DNA of 64,000 nt from Cytophagales bacterium (GCA_025359125.1 JANYHI010000059.1:1-64000), one strand, 5' to 3'. Counted from the first letter of the stretch, positions 37,973 to 46,316 are shown. Notes: generated by a model not told the origin, from the sequence alone. Numbers and translations are program-made.

Positions 37973-38004
37973 ATCAAACATCTGAAATTTTTCAGATGTT
38001 TGAT
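37973..38004 (-). repeat. perfect 15-bp hairpin before the pseudouridine synthase gene
   Basis: ATCAAACATCTGAAA (37973-37987) and TTTCAGATGTTTGAT (37990-38004) form a perfect 15-base-pair stem with a two-base spacer (in practice a 4-6 base loop). It fills most of the gap between prfC and the next start codon and would cover its ribosome entry region. It may be a dispersed palindromic element or an attenuator; there is no T run. Confidence 0.8.
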
Positions 38005-38017
38005 AATTCCACCTTAG

Positions 38018-39601
38018 CTAATCTTTAAACTCGGAAGTGAAGTGGAAATTTATTTCAGGGAAATTATCTTGCACCATTTGTAGCCAGGCTCTAGATTCCG
38101 CCATAAATACAATCTTGTCATCTTTATCGCGGGCAATGTGGCGTTGTTTCGAATCAATAAACTCTGCCAACTTTTTTGGATTCTTGCTGCTGATCCAACA
38201 AGCCTTATAAATATTTTGATGCGCAAATTCTACTGAAGCAGTGTATTCGTTTTTTAATCTGAATTGAATTACCTCAAACTGAAGCGCACCCACTACGCCA
38301 ACTACTTTTTTCTTACCTAGTTCATAAGTGAATAACTGCGCCACTCCTTCTTCCATCAATTGCAAGAGACCTTTCTCTAATTGCTTGGTCTTCATGGCAT
38401 CTTTATTAATCACCTCTTTAAAGATTTCGGGTGAGAAACTGGGAATGCCTGTGTAAATCATTTTCTCTCCTTCAGTAAGAGTATCACCAATTTTTAAATT
38501 TCCTGTATCGTACAAACCCACAATATCGCCCGGCCATGCTTCTTCTACTGTTTCGCGATCTTGCGCCATAAAAGCGGTGGCATTGGAAAAGCGAATGCTT
38601 TTATCTTGCCTTACATGATAATAATTATTTCCTCTTCCAAATTGGCCCGAACACACTCGGATAAAAGCAATTCTATTTCTGTGCTTGGGATCCATATTGG
38701 CATGGATCTTAAAGATGAAACCAGTAAATTTAGTTTCGTCAGGTTTTACTTCGCGCAAAGTTGTCTCTCTAGGAATTGGGGGAGGTGCAATGCGAATAAA
38801 TGCATTTAATAATTCTTTTACGCCAAAATTATTAACTGCACTTCCAAAAAACACCGGAGCTACTTTTCCGCTCAGGTAATCGTTCACTTCAAACTCCGGA
38901 TAAACACCTTCAATTAATTCTACATCGGCACGTAACTGCTTGGCGTAGTTTTCGCCAACTAGCCGATCTAATTGTTCAGAATAGATATCAGCGATCTCTA
39001 AACTTTCTTGTACGGTAACTTTACTTGGCGTGAAGAGCTGTAAACTTTTTTCGTATAAATTATAAACGCCTTTAAAAGTTTTTCCCATACTAATGGGCCA
39101 GCTTAATGGGCGAACTTTAATACTAAGTTTCTCTTCTACTTCATCGAGTAAATCAAAGGGATCTTGCCCCTCGCGGTCTAGTTTGTTGATGAAGCAGATC
39201 ACAGGAGTATTGCGCATGCGGCAGACCTCCATTAGTTTTTCTGTTTGCATCTCTACGCCCTTCACGCAATCAATTACCATGATAACACTATCAACTGCAG
39301 TTAGCGTTCGGTAGGTGTCTTCCGCAAAATCTTGGTGACCGGGAGTGTCTAGTAAATTTATTTTTACGTCTTTGTAATCAAAACCCATTACGGAGGTGGC
39401 CACAGAAATTCCACGTTGTTTTTCAATCTCCATCCAGTCGCTGCGCGCATGATCTTTAATCTTGGATGATTTTACTGCGCCAGCTTTTTGGATGGCTCCT
39501 CCGAATAAAAGTAATTTTTCTGTGAGCGTAGTTTTTCCTGCATCTGGGTGGCTGATGATTCCGAATGTTCTGCGCTTGGCTATTTCTTGTTCTAACGTCA
39601 T
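38018..39601 (-). CDS. prfC: peptide chain release factor 3
   Basis: A 527-residue GTPase that removes RF1/RF2 from the ribosome after termination. G1 is [11 protein letters not shown]3 D-T-P-G-H-Q-D-F and G4 N-K-L-D-R-E. The N-terminal [14 protein letters not shown] is typical of RF3, not EF-G. Length normal. It is followed by the hairpin and an RluA-type gene. Confidence 0.97.
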   Translation of the reverse strand: MTLEQEIAKRRTFGIISHPDAGKTTLTEKLLLFGGAIQKAGAVKSSKIKDHARSDWMEIEKQRGISVATSVMGFDYKDVKINLLDTPGHQDFAEDTYRTLTAVDSVIMVIDCVKGVEMQTEKLMEVCRMRNTPVICFINKLDREGQDPFDLLDEVEEKLSIKVRPLSWPISMGKTFKGVYNLYEKSLQLFTPSKVTVQESLEIADIYSEQLDRLVGENYAKQLRADVELIEGVYPEFEVNDYLSGKVAPVFFGSAVNNFGVKELLNAFIRIAPPPIPRETTLREVKPDETKFTGFIFKIHANMDPKHRNRIAFIRVCSGQFGRGNNYYHVRQDKSIRFSNATAFMAQDRETVEEAWPGDIVGLYDTGNLKIGDTLTEGEKMIYTGIPSFSPEIFKEVINKDAMKTKQLEKGLLQLMEEGVAQLFTYELGKKKVVGVVGALQFEVIQFRLKNEYTASVEFAHQNIYKACWISSKNPKKLAEFIDSKQRHIARDKDDKIVFMAESRAWLQMVQDNFPEINFHFTSEFKD

Positions 39602-39618
39602 ATCGATTTAATAAAAAA

Positions 39619-39638
39619 GGGATAGAAAAATCTACCCC
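39619..39638 (-). terminator. terminator after the TPR membrane protein gene
   Basis: GGGATAGA (39619-39626) pairs with TCTACCCC (39631-39638), 7 of 8 positions. On the minus strand the stem is followed by TTTTTTATT. Confidence 0.75.
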
Positions 39639-39648
39639 ATTTGATAAC

Positions 39649-39682
39649 CGTCATTGCGAGGAGGGACGACCGAAGCAATCCC
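39649..39682. repeat. short GTCATTGCGAG-type intergenic repeat
   Basis: A GC-rich stretch in AT-rich surroundings that starts GTCATTGCGAGGAGGG and ends CGAAGCAATCCC, with an ATTGC/GCAAT pair inside. It resembles a dispersed intergenic element I remember from several bacterial genomes. It is a single copy in this window. Confidence 0.45.
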
Positions 39683-39707
39683 TTAGCTAAGACGATGATA
39701 ATTAATT

Positions 39708-40394
39708 TTAAGAGTTAACCTCTAATTTGGCTTTGAATTTTTTTGCGTTTTGTACTTCGCTAGAATCCCAATAGGTATTGATAATAGTTTGGTAAGCAGC
39801 TTTTGCTTTTTCTATATTATTTAATTTCTCGTAAGCCAACGCAGCCTTCATTAAATAAGTAGGAGTGAATTCTTTATTAGGTTTATAAGCGGATGCTTTG
39901 TCATAATACTTAGCAGCACTTTCAAAATCTTTCTGCTCCATGTAAGCATCGCCAATTAAGCTATACGCACGTGGCTGAACTAACAGATCATTCGCACTAA
40001 AATCCTCTAAATGAAAAATAGCCAACGGAAATTTTCCTTGCTTTAGATAGATAGCGCCTGCATAAAAGTTAGCCAAGTTACCAGCAGGAGTTAAGCTGTA
40101 ATCATCAACAATTTGTAGAAAGCCCAGATTGTTGCCATCGCCATTCAAAGCTAAATTCAAGCTATCAGCTTCAAAGTAGCGCACGGCCTGAAACATTTCT
40201 TTTTGAGCTAATTTATCTTGGCCATCTACATAATAGCGGTACCCAAAATATCCTCCTACTACTACTAGCACAGCCAATGCAATACCACCCAGTATTTTTG
40301 GATTATTCTCAAACCAATGTTCTATTCCTACGATCTTCTCTTGAATGATCTCAGGATTTTCTATCAAATCTTTGCTTTCTTCTTTCTTTGCCAT
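39708..40394 (-). CDS. TPR membrane protein, YfgM-like
   Basis: A 228-residue protein with a cytoplasmic N-terminus, one transmembrane helix (about 34-53; G-G-I-A-L-A-V-L-V-V-V-G-G-Y-F-G-Y) and a periplasmic tetratricopeptide region (about 100-220; A-Y-S-L-I-G-D-A-Y-M-E-Q-K-D and A-A-L-A-Y-E-K-L). This layout matches YfgM-like proteins that work near the Sec translocon, but the match is structural only. It has its own terminator and lies downstream of the pdhA terminator. Confidence 0.8.
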   Translation of the reverse strand: MAKKEESKDLIENPEIIQEKIVGIEHWFENNPKILGGIALAVLVVVGGYFGYRYYVDGQDKLAQKEMFQAVRYFEADSLNLALNGDGNNLGFLQIVDDYSLTPAGNLANFYAGAIYLKQGKFPLAIFHLEDFSANDLLVQPRAYSLIGDAYMEQKDFESAAKYYDKASAYKPNKEFTPTYLMKAALAYEKLNNIEKAKAAYQTIINTYWDSSEVQNAKKFKAKLEVNS

Positions 40395-40412
40395 GATGTA
40401 TTAAATAAAAAA

Positions 40413-40434
40413 GTCCCGACTTTCTAATCGGGAC
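40413..40434 (-). terminator. terminator after pdhA
   Basis: GTCCCGA (40413-40419) pairs with TCGGGAC (40428-40434). On the minus strand TTTTTTATTT follows. A second weaker stem (AAATCCG/CGGATTT) lies between it and the pdhA stop codon. Confidence 0.85.
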
Positions 40435-40474
40435 GCAAAACTAAGAAATCCGACTAGTAATCAAAAGGCCGGAT

Positions 40475-41503
40475 TTAATCTGTAATAAACGGATAGTCGC
40501 TTTGCTCATAAATATCCTTCATCGCTTCAGATGGATCAGGATAATTAGACTCCTCAGCAAACTTTACACTTTCTTCTACTTGTGCATTTATTTTTTGTTC
40601 GATTGCATCTAAATCAGCAATAGAAGCATATTTTTTTTCTAAGACTGCTTGACGCACTGATTCGATTGGGTCGCGATGTTTGTATTCTTCTACCTCTTCT
40701 TTCGAACGGTATTTTTGAGGATCGCTCATCGAATGTCCTTTATAGCGATACGTTCTAAATTCTAATAAAGTTGGTCCTTCGCCAGCTCTTGCGCGTTCAG
40801 CCGCACGGCTCACCGCCTCATGCACTGCTTCTACATTCATAGCATCCACTGGTTCAGAAGGCATATCATAAGATTCGCCCAATGTATAAAGCTCAGTTAC
40901 ATTCGATGTTCTTTTTACAGAAGTACCCATGGCGTAGCCATTGTTCTCAATCACAAAAATTACAGGTATTTTCCAGAGCATAGCCAAGTTTAATGCTTCG
41001 TGAAAGGCGCCTTGCCTAACAGCACCATCGCCCATGTAGCAAATACATAAGTTGCCTGTTTTATTATACATCTCAGCAAAGCCAATGCCTGCGCCAAGTG
41101 GCACTTGCGCACCTACAATTCCGTGCCCGCCTAAGAAATGATTTTCCTTATCGAAAATATGCATCGAGCCTCCTTTACCTTTGGATGCGCCCGTTTCTTT
41201 ACCGTATAACTCAGCCATTACCTTGTTTGGCGATGTGCCTAAAGCTAATGGGTGCGCATGATCGCGATAAGCAGTAATATATTTATCTCCCCTGCGCAAA
41301 GCAGAAACAGAACCGGCAGCACAGGCTTCCTGACCTATATATAAGTGACAAAACCCACGAATCTTTTGCATTCCATACAGTTGCCCGGCTTTTTCTTCGA
41401 ATTTTCTCATGAGAAGCATAGATTCAAACCAAAACAGATAGGTCTCTTTTGAAAATTCTGCCTTTTCTTTTGCCTTGCTTTTGGTGGATGATGCAGCTGC
41501 CAT
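40475..41503 (-). CDS. pdhA: pyruvate dehydrogenase E1 component subunit alpha
   Basis: A 342-residue thiamine-diphosphate subunit of the pyruvate dehydrogenase complex (alpha2beta2 E1 type). The TPP-binding motif runs from G-D-G-A-V-R-Q-G-A-F-H-E-A-L-N-L-A to N-N-G-Y-A-M-G-T. The phosphorylation-loop-like Y-R-Y-K-G-H-S-M-S-D-P near residue 250 is also present. The N-terminus is Lys/Ser-rich. No pdhB or E2 gene is adjacent, so they must lie elsewhere. It is followed by a strong terminator, so it is monocistronic. Confidence 0.95.
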   Translation of the reverse strand: MAAASSTKSKAKEKAEFSKETYLFWFESMLLMRKFEEKAGQLYGMQKIRGFCHLYIGQEACAAGSVSALRRGDKYITAYRDHAHPLALGTSPNKVMAELYGKETGASKGKGGSMHIFDKENHFLGGHGIVGAQVPLGAGIGFAEMYNKTGNLCICYMGDGAVRQGAFHEALNLAMLWKIPVIFVIENNGYAMGTSVKRTSNVTELYTLGESYDMPSEPVDAMNVEAVHEAVSRAAERARAGEGPTLLEFRTYRYKGHSMSDPQKYRSKEEVEEYKHRDPIESVRQAVLEKKYASIADLDAIEQKINAQVEESVKFAEESNYPDPSEAMKDIYEQSDYPFITD

Positions 41504-41526
41504 AGATTGTACGATTATTGAAGATG

Positions 41527-41558
41527 CGAAAATACACTACATCCAAACAATCGCCAAA
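41527..41558 (-). promoter_or_regulatory. candidate pdhA promoter
   Basis: On the minus strand TTTG (41555-41558), 20 bases, TATTTTCG (41527-41534) fits the Bacteroidota promoter with one mismatch, about 24 bases before the pdhA ATG. Confidence 0.5.
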
Positions 41559-41648
41559 CGGACAGTTGTTAAGTTATTTTGGACTCAAGTACAAATCTCG
41601 AAGGCCTGCCAAGCCGCAAGCATGGGATGATATGATTGAAGATTGTCT

Positions 41649-42302
41649 TTACTTAACCCATTTCTTAACTCTATCTTTCAGTTTTTGTACGCCAAGCCCA
41701 AAACCAAAATAAATTGACCATTCACCATAGGCAAAGCGGGAAGATTCCACTTGAATGCGTGATCCAATGACTGCGTTGGATTTACCGGTGAACAAAAGAT
41801 GATAGTCGAACATCAAGCTGCCCTTTATTGAATTTCCTTCATTTACAGTAGTGACTGGTGGAGTTGTCGGGTAAATATTTTGCCCTCTTACCCATACAAG
41901 CCCGCCACCCAAACCAACATTGGCTGCTAAATGCTCATTTATTTCCCAAGTGAAAGGTGCCAAAAGTACCAATTCAATATATCTGGAATCTACTACCGCA
42001 GTCTGATTCAAATCATTGATGGTAAAAAGTCCCGAACGATACCCCAGGTTTGCTTCCATTTTTAGATGATGGAAAGGGATCAGTGATTCATTTTTTTTAT
42101 TAACAGTGAAGTAACGATAAAAGCCTATTGCGAAAACCAATTGATTAGCAGAAATCCGATTTTGGCTTACAGGATCACCAGAACTATAACTAAGCCCAGG
42201 CTTGATCGTGAATCCCATTAATCTTTCCCCATATTGAAATTGGCCGTATGTTGGAACCGCCAAAAATAAAAAAGCAAGTTCAGCGAGTTTAAGTGATTTC
42301 AT
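41649..42302 (-). CDS. outer-membrane beta-barrel-like protein, copy 2
   Basis: A 217-residue exported protein with a signal peptide (about 1-20, ending T-Y-G-Q) and alternating hydrophobic strands like a small 8-stranded barrel. It ends G-F-G-L-G-V-Q-K-L-K-D. It is a paralogue of the 202-residue protein at 42975-43583: both share the layout I-Y/F-Y-R/K-H/Y-F, W-S/E-L/I then N-V-G-L-G and G-K-T/S-N-A. Its ATG overlaps the stop of the preceding truncated lipoprotein-like gene by one base (TAATG), so translation is coupled. Function unknown; surface barrel is inferred. Confidence 0.7.
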   Translation of the reverse strand: MKSLKLAELAFLFLAVPTYGQFQYGERLMGFTIKPGLSYSSGDPVSQNRISANQLVFAIGFYRYFTVNKKNESLIPFHHLKMEANLGYRSGLFTINDLNQTAVVDSRYIELVLLAPFTWEINEHLAANVGLGGGLVWVRGQNIYPTTPPVTTVNEGNSIKGSLMFDYHLLFTGKSNAVIGSRIQVESSRFAYGEWSIYFGFGLGVQKLKDRVKKWVK

Positions 42303-42763
42303 TAAATAATCATTAAGGCAACAAGCAATCCAAGACTAGCTCCATCGTTGACATTATCTCCTACGCAATTCCAAGTGCAGGTGTTCCCGGTAAAGTCCCC
42401 GCAGCAATAAACTACACCCAACAAAGCACCAGCGGCTGCACCTACAGCCACTGCGGTTATAACAAGAATTATAACTGCGGCTGTTTTTTTAAACTGAAAA
42501 GTTTGTTCGCCATCATCATCATATGGAAAGTTCCCAAGTTTACCAAGTTTATCCTCAAAATCCTGTGCCAAAATGCTGTTGATCGTTAATATCAAAGCTT
42601 TATCAGTTTGGCTTATCGCAGAATTGATTACTTCGTGCTCAACCGTTGTATTTATCAATTGGGCCTCACGGATATCTGCTTTTGAGATTTGAGAAAGGGT
42701 TAGCTTGAGTACATTGTATTGGACTTCACTAAAGCCTTTTTCGCTAAAACCGTCATTTAACAT
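42302..42763 (-). CDS. truncated paralogue of the phase-variable lipoprotein
   Basis: A 153-residue frame (first ATG at 42763) that aligns with the C-terminal half of the lipoprotein at 43602-44514. Both have a helical part, a basic F-K-K/K-T-A start to a hydrophobic helix, a Cys-containing loop (V-Y-C-C-G-D-F-T-G-N-T-C-T-W-N-C here; C-D-S-C-T-P-T-G-G-S-C-P-P-E-C there) and a Gly/Leu-rich tail. Homology continues upstream of this ATG, so the gene has lost its real start and signal peptide. It may still be translated, because the next gene is coupled to its stop codon. Function unknown. Confidence 0.55.
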   Translation of the reverse strand: MLNDGFSEKGFSEVQYNVLKLTLSQISKADIREAQLINTTVEHEVINSAISQTDKALILTINSILAQDFEDKLGKLGNFPYDDDGEQTFQFKKTAAVIILVITAVAVGAAAGALLGVVYCCGDFTGNTCTWNCVGDNVNDGASLGLLVALMII

Positions 42764-42974
42764 TTCGGTAACTCCATCGAAGTCTTTAGAATAGGAAACA
42801 AGTTTATTATTGATTCGGTCAATTTTTGTATGATCAAATGATTTTCCATTTCTTTCTTTGTATTCACGAATTTTTGATTTTGCTAATTGTAGACTCTCAG
42901 AATCTTGAATTCCCCAATTTTTTTTATCGCTATTTGAAATAAATGGAAATAAACCAGCTTGGACAAGTTTTTGC
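42764..42974 (-). pseudogene. startless upstream part of the truncated lipoprotein paralogue
   Basis: The frame of the 153-residue gene stays open to 43027 with no ATG, GTG or TTG between 42764 and 42974. From about 42952 downward it matches the intact lipoprotein: L-F-P-F-I-S-N-S-D-K-K against L-F-K-F-A-S-E-D-K-S-R, and I-N-N-K-L-V-S-Y-S against L-N-N-E-L-L-S-Y-P. The match ends at the stop codon of the barrel gene above (42975). About 90 N-terminal codons, including the signal peptide, are gone. This is the scar of a duplication with a 5' deletion. Confidence 0.6.
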
Positions 42975-43583
42975 CTATTCTTCCTTAGGGCGCAAATCTG
43001 GTAATGAGAAACCGAAGTAAAAAGAGCTTACTTGATAGTTATAAGCTGAAAAAGTTATCAAGTTTCTTATGCCTATACAAGCGTTGGTTTTTCCGCCAAA
43101 AGAAACATTGGCGTCAACTAGTATTCCGGCACTAGCATTTATTGAAGTGCTAAGCTTTTGGGCAGTTGGGGTGGCATTTGAAAAAACACTGGTTGGCCCA
43201 ATTCCTACTTGCGCACCAAGGCCAACGTTGCAAAATACATTTTCAGTTAAAGACCACCTTGCAGGGAAAATTACATTTAAATCCACCGCGCCAGATGAAA
43301 CCGTTTCAATTTGAGAAGTGTTTTTGTTGAAAAAATCTGCCTTACGCCCACCAAACATAATCTCAGCTCTGATAAACGGCATACCTAAAAATTTGCTTTT
43401 GAGAGAAAAATGCTTGTATATGCCTGCTGATAAAATTGAGTAAGGTTTTGAAGAACTTCCTAATTCTGGGCTGCTAAAAGAAGTTCCAAAGATGAACCCG
43501 ACTTTTGGCTTTTGAGGTAGTTCGTTTTGGCTGAACAAAGATGGGCTAATTACAATTAAAACAAGTGTAATGCAGTTTTTCAT
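42975..43583 (-). CDS. outer-membrane beta-barrel-like protein, copy 1
   Basis: A 202-residue exported protein with signal peptide about 1-18 (S-P-S-L-F-S-Q). The rest is made of amphipathic strands (for example S-L-T-E-N-V-F-C-N-V-G-L-G-A-Q-V-G-I-G), ending F-Y-F-G-F-S-L-P-D-L. It looks like a small outer-membrane barrel. It follows the phase-variable lipoprotein gene by 18 bases, so the two form one unit. The related gene at 41649-42302 is copy 2. No family name recognised. Confidence 0.7.
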   Translation of the reverse strand: MKNCITLVLIVISPSLFSQNELPQKPKVGFIFGTSFSSPELGSSSKPYSILSAGIYKHFSLKSKFLGMPFIRAEIMFGGRKADFFNKNTSQIETVSSGAVDLNVIFPARWSLTENVFCNVGLGAQVGIGPTSVFSNATPTAQKLSTSINASAGILVDANVSFGGKTNACIGIRNLITFSAYNYQVSSFYFGFSLPDLRPKEE

Positions 43584-43601
43584 ATAGCTATCATTTGACT
43601 T

Positions 43602-44514
43602 TTACTCCATAGCGGGTATTAACATAAGTGCCAAAACCCCACCCATGGCAGCGCCAAGTAGTAAACCAGTAATCTCACATTCTGGTGGGCAACTCCCTCC
43701 AGTAGGAGTACAGCTATCGCAAATCAACGTCCTTCCTATAATAGCAAATAGAGATGTTACAATAACTGCGACAATAATTGTTGCAGTCTTTGTTGCATAC
43801 CCTTGTCCAAGCTGTTGCTTAAAATCCTCCTTAAGCAGAGCGCAAATTGCAAGCAAAAAGTCCTTGTCAGTAGTTTCGATTTGTGAATCAGACACGTCTT
43901 TTTCTATGGCAGTTACCACTGCGAGTTGTTCAACAAGACCTACTGCTGCATTTACTTGGCGAATGATATTTTTACCTACCCTGCGTTGCGTTTCGGTAAC
44001 GTTATCGTTGTTAAGACTTTTATCCAATATTTCGTTCACTCCTGATCGACTGCTAGGATAAGAAAGTAGCTCATTATTTAATTTGTAGAAATTTTCCTCT
44101 TTAAATTCATGATCTGTCGATTCTATAAAATCTTCTACCTTATCTTTTACAATTTCTAGGAGTTCAGGATTTTCAATTCCTAATCGGCTTTTGTCTTCAG
44201 AAGCAAATTTGAACAAAGAGGCCTCATTTACGCCCTTCACTTTAAAACTTCTGATTTGCTGTAGAAATTGTTTGTCTTTTTTAAGATCAACTTTGAACGA
44301 GGCAAGTTGTTTACCTAAGCTTTCAAATGGATTATTAACTGACCCATTTACTTTGTAATCTCTGTTTTCAAAGCGGCTTTCTATTTTTTCTAAAAGCACA
44401 TCTCCTGCACCTTTCACTTCATTTTGAACATTACATCCCAGAGAAATAAAATACAGACACAGAAAGAGAACTAGTTGGATGACGCGGGGGGGGGGGGGAT
44501 AGTTTTGTTTTCAT
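43602..44514 (-). CDS. phase-variable lipoprotein gene, poly-C tract out of frame (OFF)
   Basis: An ATG at 44512-44514 begins M-K-T-K-L-S, then a run of 13 C (coding strand), then sequence for a lipoprotein signal R-V-I-Q-L-V-L-F-L-C-L-Y-F-I-S-L-G-C. With 13 C the ATG frame meets a stop soon after. With 12 (or 9 or 15) the ATG, signal peptide, Cys and 271-codon body are in one frame, giving 303 residues. The body has a charged helical region (about 35-230), a hydrophobic helix, the Cys loop C-D-S-C-T-P-T-G-G-S-C-P-P-E-C and a Gly/Leu-rich tail. In the present state only a GTG at 44417, after the signal peptide, is in frame. The tract length could also be an assembly error. A barrel gene follows 18 bases downstream. 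Confidence 0.65.
44486..44498. repeat. homopolymer of 13 G (C on coding strand)
   Basis: An uninterrupted run of 13 G inside the signal-peptide region of the lipoprotein gene. It is the longest G/C run I noticed in an AT-rich window, and it encodes prolines. Such tracts slip during replication and switch reading frames. Confidence 0.95.
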
Positions 44515-44586
44515 AGGTTTTTTGTTTTTAAGTAACCGAAATTAGGTTTTTCATTGCAGAGAATTCCTAGTCTTTTGGCGCTTTAT

Positions 44587-44634
44587 TTTTTATGTGTAAA
44601 AAAATGGCATGAGGCTCTGTTTTTTACATAAAAC
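44587..44634. repeat. imperfect inverted repeat upstream of the lipoprotein gene
   Basis: TTTTATGTGTAAAAAA and TTTTTTACATAAAA face each other across about 17 bases, pairing along 14 positions with a 2-base bulge. It lies about 75 bases upstream of the phase-variable gene start, in its divergent gap with recF, so an operator or terminator-like role is possible. No consensus promoter was seen in this gap (44515-44755). Confidence 0.5.
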
Positions 44635-44755
44635 TTGCCTTAAACTTACATTTGGCTGCTTTTTTCTTTTTACGTAGAGGGTCTTTTCATCTGGAAAAAA
44701 TGCTTCCTTGTTGTTTTATTTTATCTTTCACTCTTTTCGCTTAACGCCATTTACT

Positions 44756-45862
44756 TTGTTTCTCCGCAACCTCAACCTCTTTCATTTCAAAAACATTGAA
44801 GAGGCTCAATTAGAGTTTCAGCGTGATGTGGTTTGCCTTTTGGGCAAAAACGGAAGTGGTAAAACCAGTCTGCTAGATGCCATTCATTATCTTTCTTTTA
44901 CGCGCAGCGCCATCAACTTATCCGATGCACAAAATGTTAAAATCGGCCAAGGCCAATTTATGATCAAAGGCCAATTCGAAATAAGTGGCAAATCGAAAGA
45001 AGTGATTTGCTCTTTTCAAGCCGGCCAGAAAAAAATAATCCGCGAAGACGGACAAGACTGCATTAAATTTTCAGAACATATCGGTCGTTTTCCGGTAGTG
45101 CTCATTGCCCCGCAAGACATAGTACTGATTTGGAATGGAGGAGAAGTGCGCAGAAATTTTTTCGATACGCTAATTTCTCAATTAGATAAACGCTATCTCG
45201 AAAATCTGATTATTTATTCCAACCACCTCAAGCAGCGGAATAGCCTGTTACGATCTTTTTCCGAAAGCGGAAATGTCGATCATGATCTGCTGGCCAGTTA
45301 TGATCAAATGCTTATTCCGGCCGGTAATATTATTTCGCAACGAAGAAATCAATTCATCCAAAATTTCTTGCCGATCTTGCGGCAGCAGTATAATTTTTTA
45401 ATTGACGGTGCTAAAGAGGAGGTGAGGATTGAATATCGAACAGATTTATCAAACGCCAATTTTGAAGATCTTTTGAAGAGAAATCTTTCAAAAGACATTG
45501 CTGTTCAAAGAACCTCCGCAGGTATTCACCGAGATGATTTTGATTTCGTTATTAATGAAAATGAGTTGAAAAAATTTGGATCGCAAGGGCAACAGAAATC
45601 TTTTTTGATAGCACTTAAATTGGCAGAGTTTCAAACCATAGCCGAAGCAAAAGGCCTTAAACCGATATTATTATTAGATGATATTTTTGATAAGCTAGAT
45701 GATTTTAGAATACACCAATTGATGATTTTAGTATCGCAGGGCAAGTTTGGGGAGATTTTTATTACAGATGCCATACAAGGTCGAAGTCTGCAGATTGTAA
45801 ATGACGCCAAGGTGAAGGCTCAGTTTTTTACAGTAGAAAATGGTAGATTTACACATGGCTAA
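44756..45862 (+). CDS. recF: DNA replication and repair protein RecF
   Basis: A 368-residue SMC-like ATPase that loads RecA at gaps. Walker A G-K-N-G-S-G-K-T-S is near residue 30, and the ABC signature and Walker B region (K-K-F-G-S-Q-G-Q-Q-K-S; L-L-L-D-D-I-F-D-K-L-D) are near the C-terminus. No ATG exists near the conserved N-terminus; the TTG at 44756 (F-L-R-N-L-N-L-F-H-F-K-N) fits the family best. It overlaps the DUF721 gene downstream by 8 bases. Confidence 0.93.
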   Translation: MFLRNLNLFHFKNIEEAQLEFQRDVVCLLGKNGSGKTSLLDAIHYLSFTRSAINLSDAQNVKIGQGQFMIKGQFEISGKSKEVICSFQAGQKKIIREDGQDCIKFSEHIGRFPVVLIAPQDIVLIWNGGEVRRNFFDTLISQLDKRYLENLIIYSNHLKQRNSLLRSFSESGNVDHDLLASYDQMLIPAGNIISQRRNQFIQNFLPILRQQYNFLIDGAKEEVRIEYRTDLSNANFEDLLKRNLSKDIAVQRTSAGIHRDDFDFVINENELKKFGSQGQQKSFLIALKLAEFQTIAEAKGLKPILLLDDIFDKLDDFRIHQLMILVSQGKFGEIFITDAIQGRSLQIVNDAKVKAQFFTVENGRFTHG

Positions 45863-46157
45863 GCGACCCGAAGAAGGAAACACTCAACACATCGGTCAAG
45901 CCATTCAGCAACTCCTTAGCCAATATCGTATTAAGTCTAAATTTGACGAGGCTAATTTAGTTGCCTCCTGGGAGAGATTGGCGGGAAAACCCATTGCTAA
46001 GCGCACGAAGAAACTCTATGTAAAAGGCAAGGTTCTATTTGTTGAGTTGCAATCACCCTCTATGAAAAATGATCTCAATCTGCATAAGCAACAAATCATC
46101 GATATTCTCCAGAAAGAATTCGGCAAAGGCGTGGTTTCAGAAATAATATTCATGTAA
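45855..46157 (+). CDS. DUF721 protein, DciA-like
   Basis: A 100-residue DUF721 protein. The pattern W-E-R-L-A-G-K-P-I-A-K-R-T-K-K-L-Y-V-K-G-K-V-L-F-V is the family core. In other bacteria DciA loads the replicative helicase, and the place next to recF agrees with a DNA replication role. The ATG at 45855 overlaps the recF stop by 8 bases. A terminator follows immediately. Confidence 0.88.
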   Translation: MAKRPEEGNTQHIGQAIQQLLSQYRIKSKFDEANLVASWERLAGKPIAKRTKKLYVKGKVLFVELQSPSMKNDLNLHKQQIIDILQKEFGKGVVSEIIFM

Positions 46158-46180
46158 TCGGCCTAAAACCTGTTGGCCGA
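46158..46180 (+). terminator. terminator after the DUF721 gene
   Basis: TCGGCC (46158-46163) pairs with GGCCGA (46175-46180), followed by ATTTG. It starts directly after the stop codon. Confidence 0.65.
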
Positions 46181-46181
46181 A

Positions 46182-46212
46182 TTTGTCTATACCAAAAAAC
46201 CGTATAATTTTG
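46182..46212 (+). promoter_or_regulatory. promoter of the tRNA-tuf region
   Basis: TTTG (46182-46185), 19 bases, TAATTTTG (46205-46212), an exact match to the Bacteroidota consensus, about 105 bases before tRNA-Tyr. Confidence 0.75.
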
Positions 46213-46316
46213 CGTTCCCGTTTTTTTGATGGAAGTCTAAAACGGTGAGAAAGCTAAAATTGATTTAAAAACACGCTTTTCAATTCGTTCTTACAAAAAT
46301 TGGAAAAAAATCGTTG

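Noticed and set aside
41518-41712. Open frame of 64 codons upstream of pdhA on the plus strand
   Set aside because: It begins inside the likely pdhA promoter and ends inside the barrel gene; no signal, motif or family pattern.
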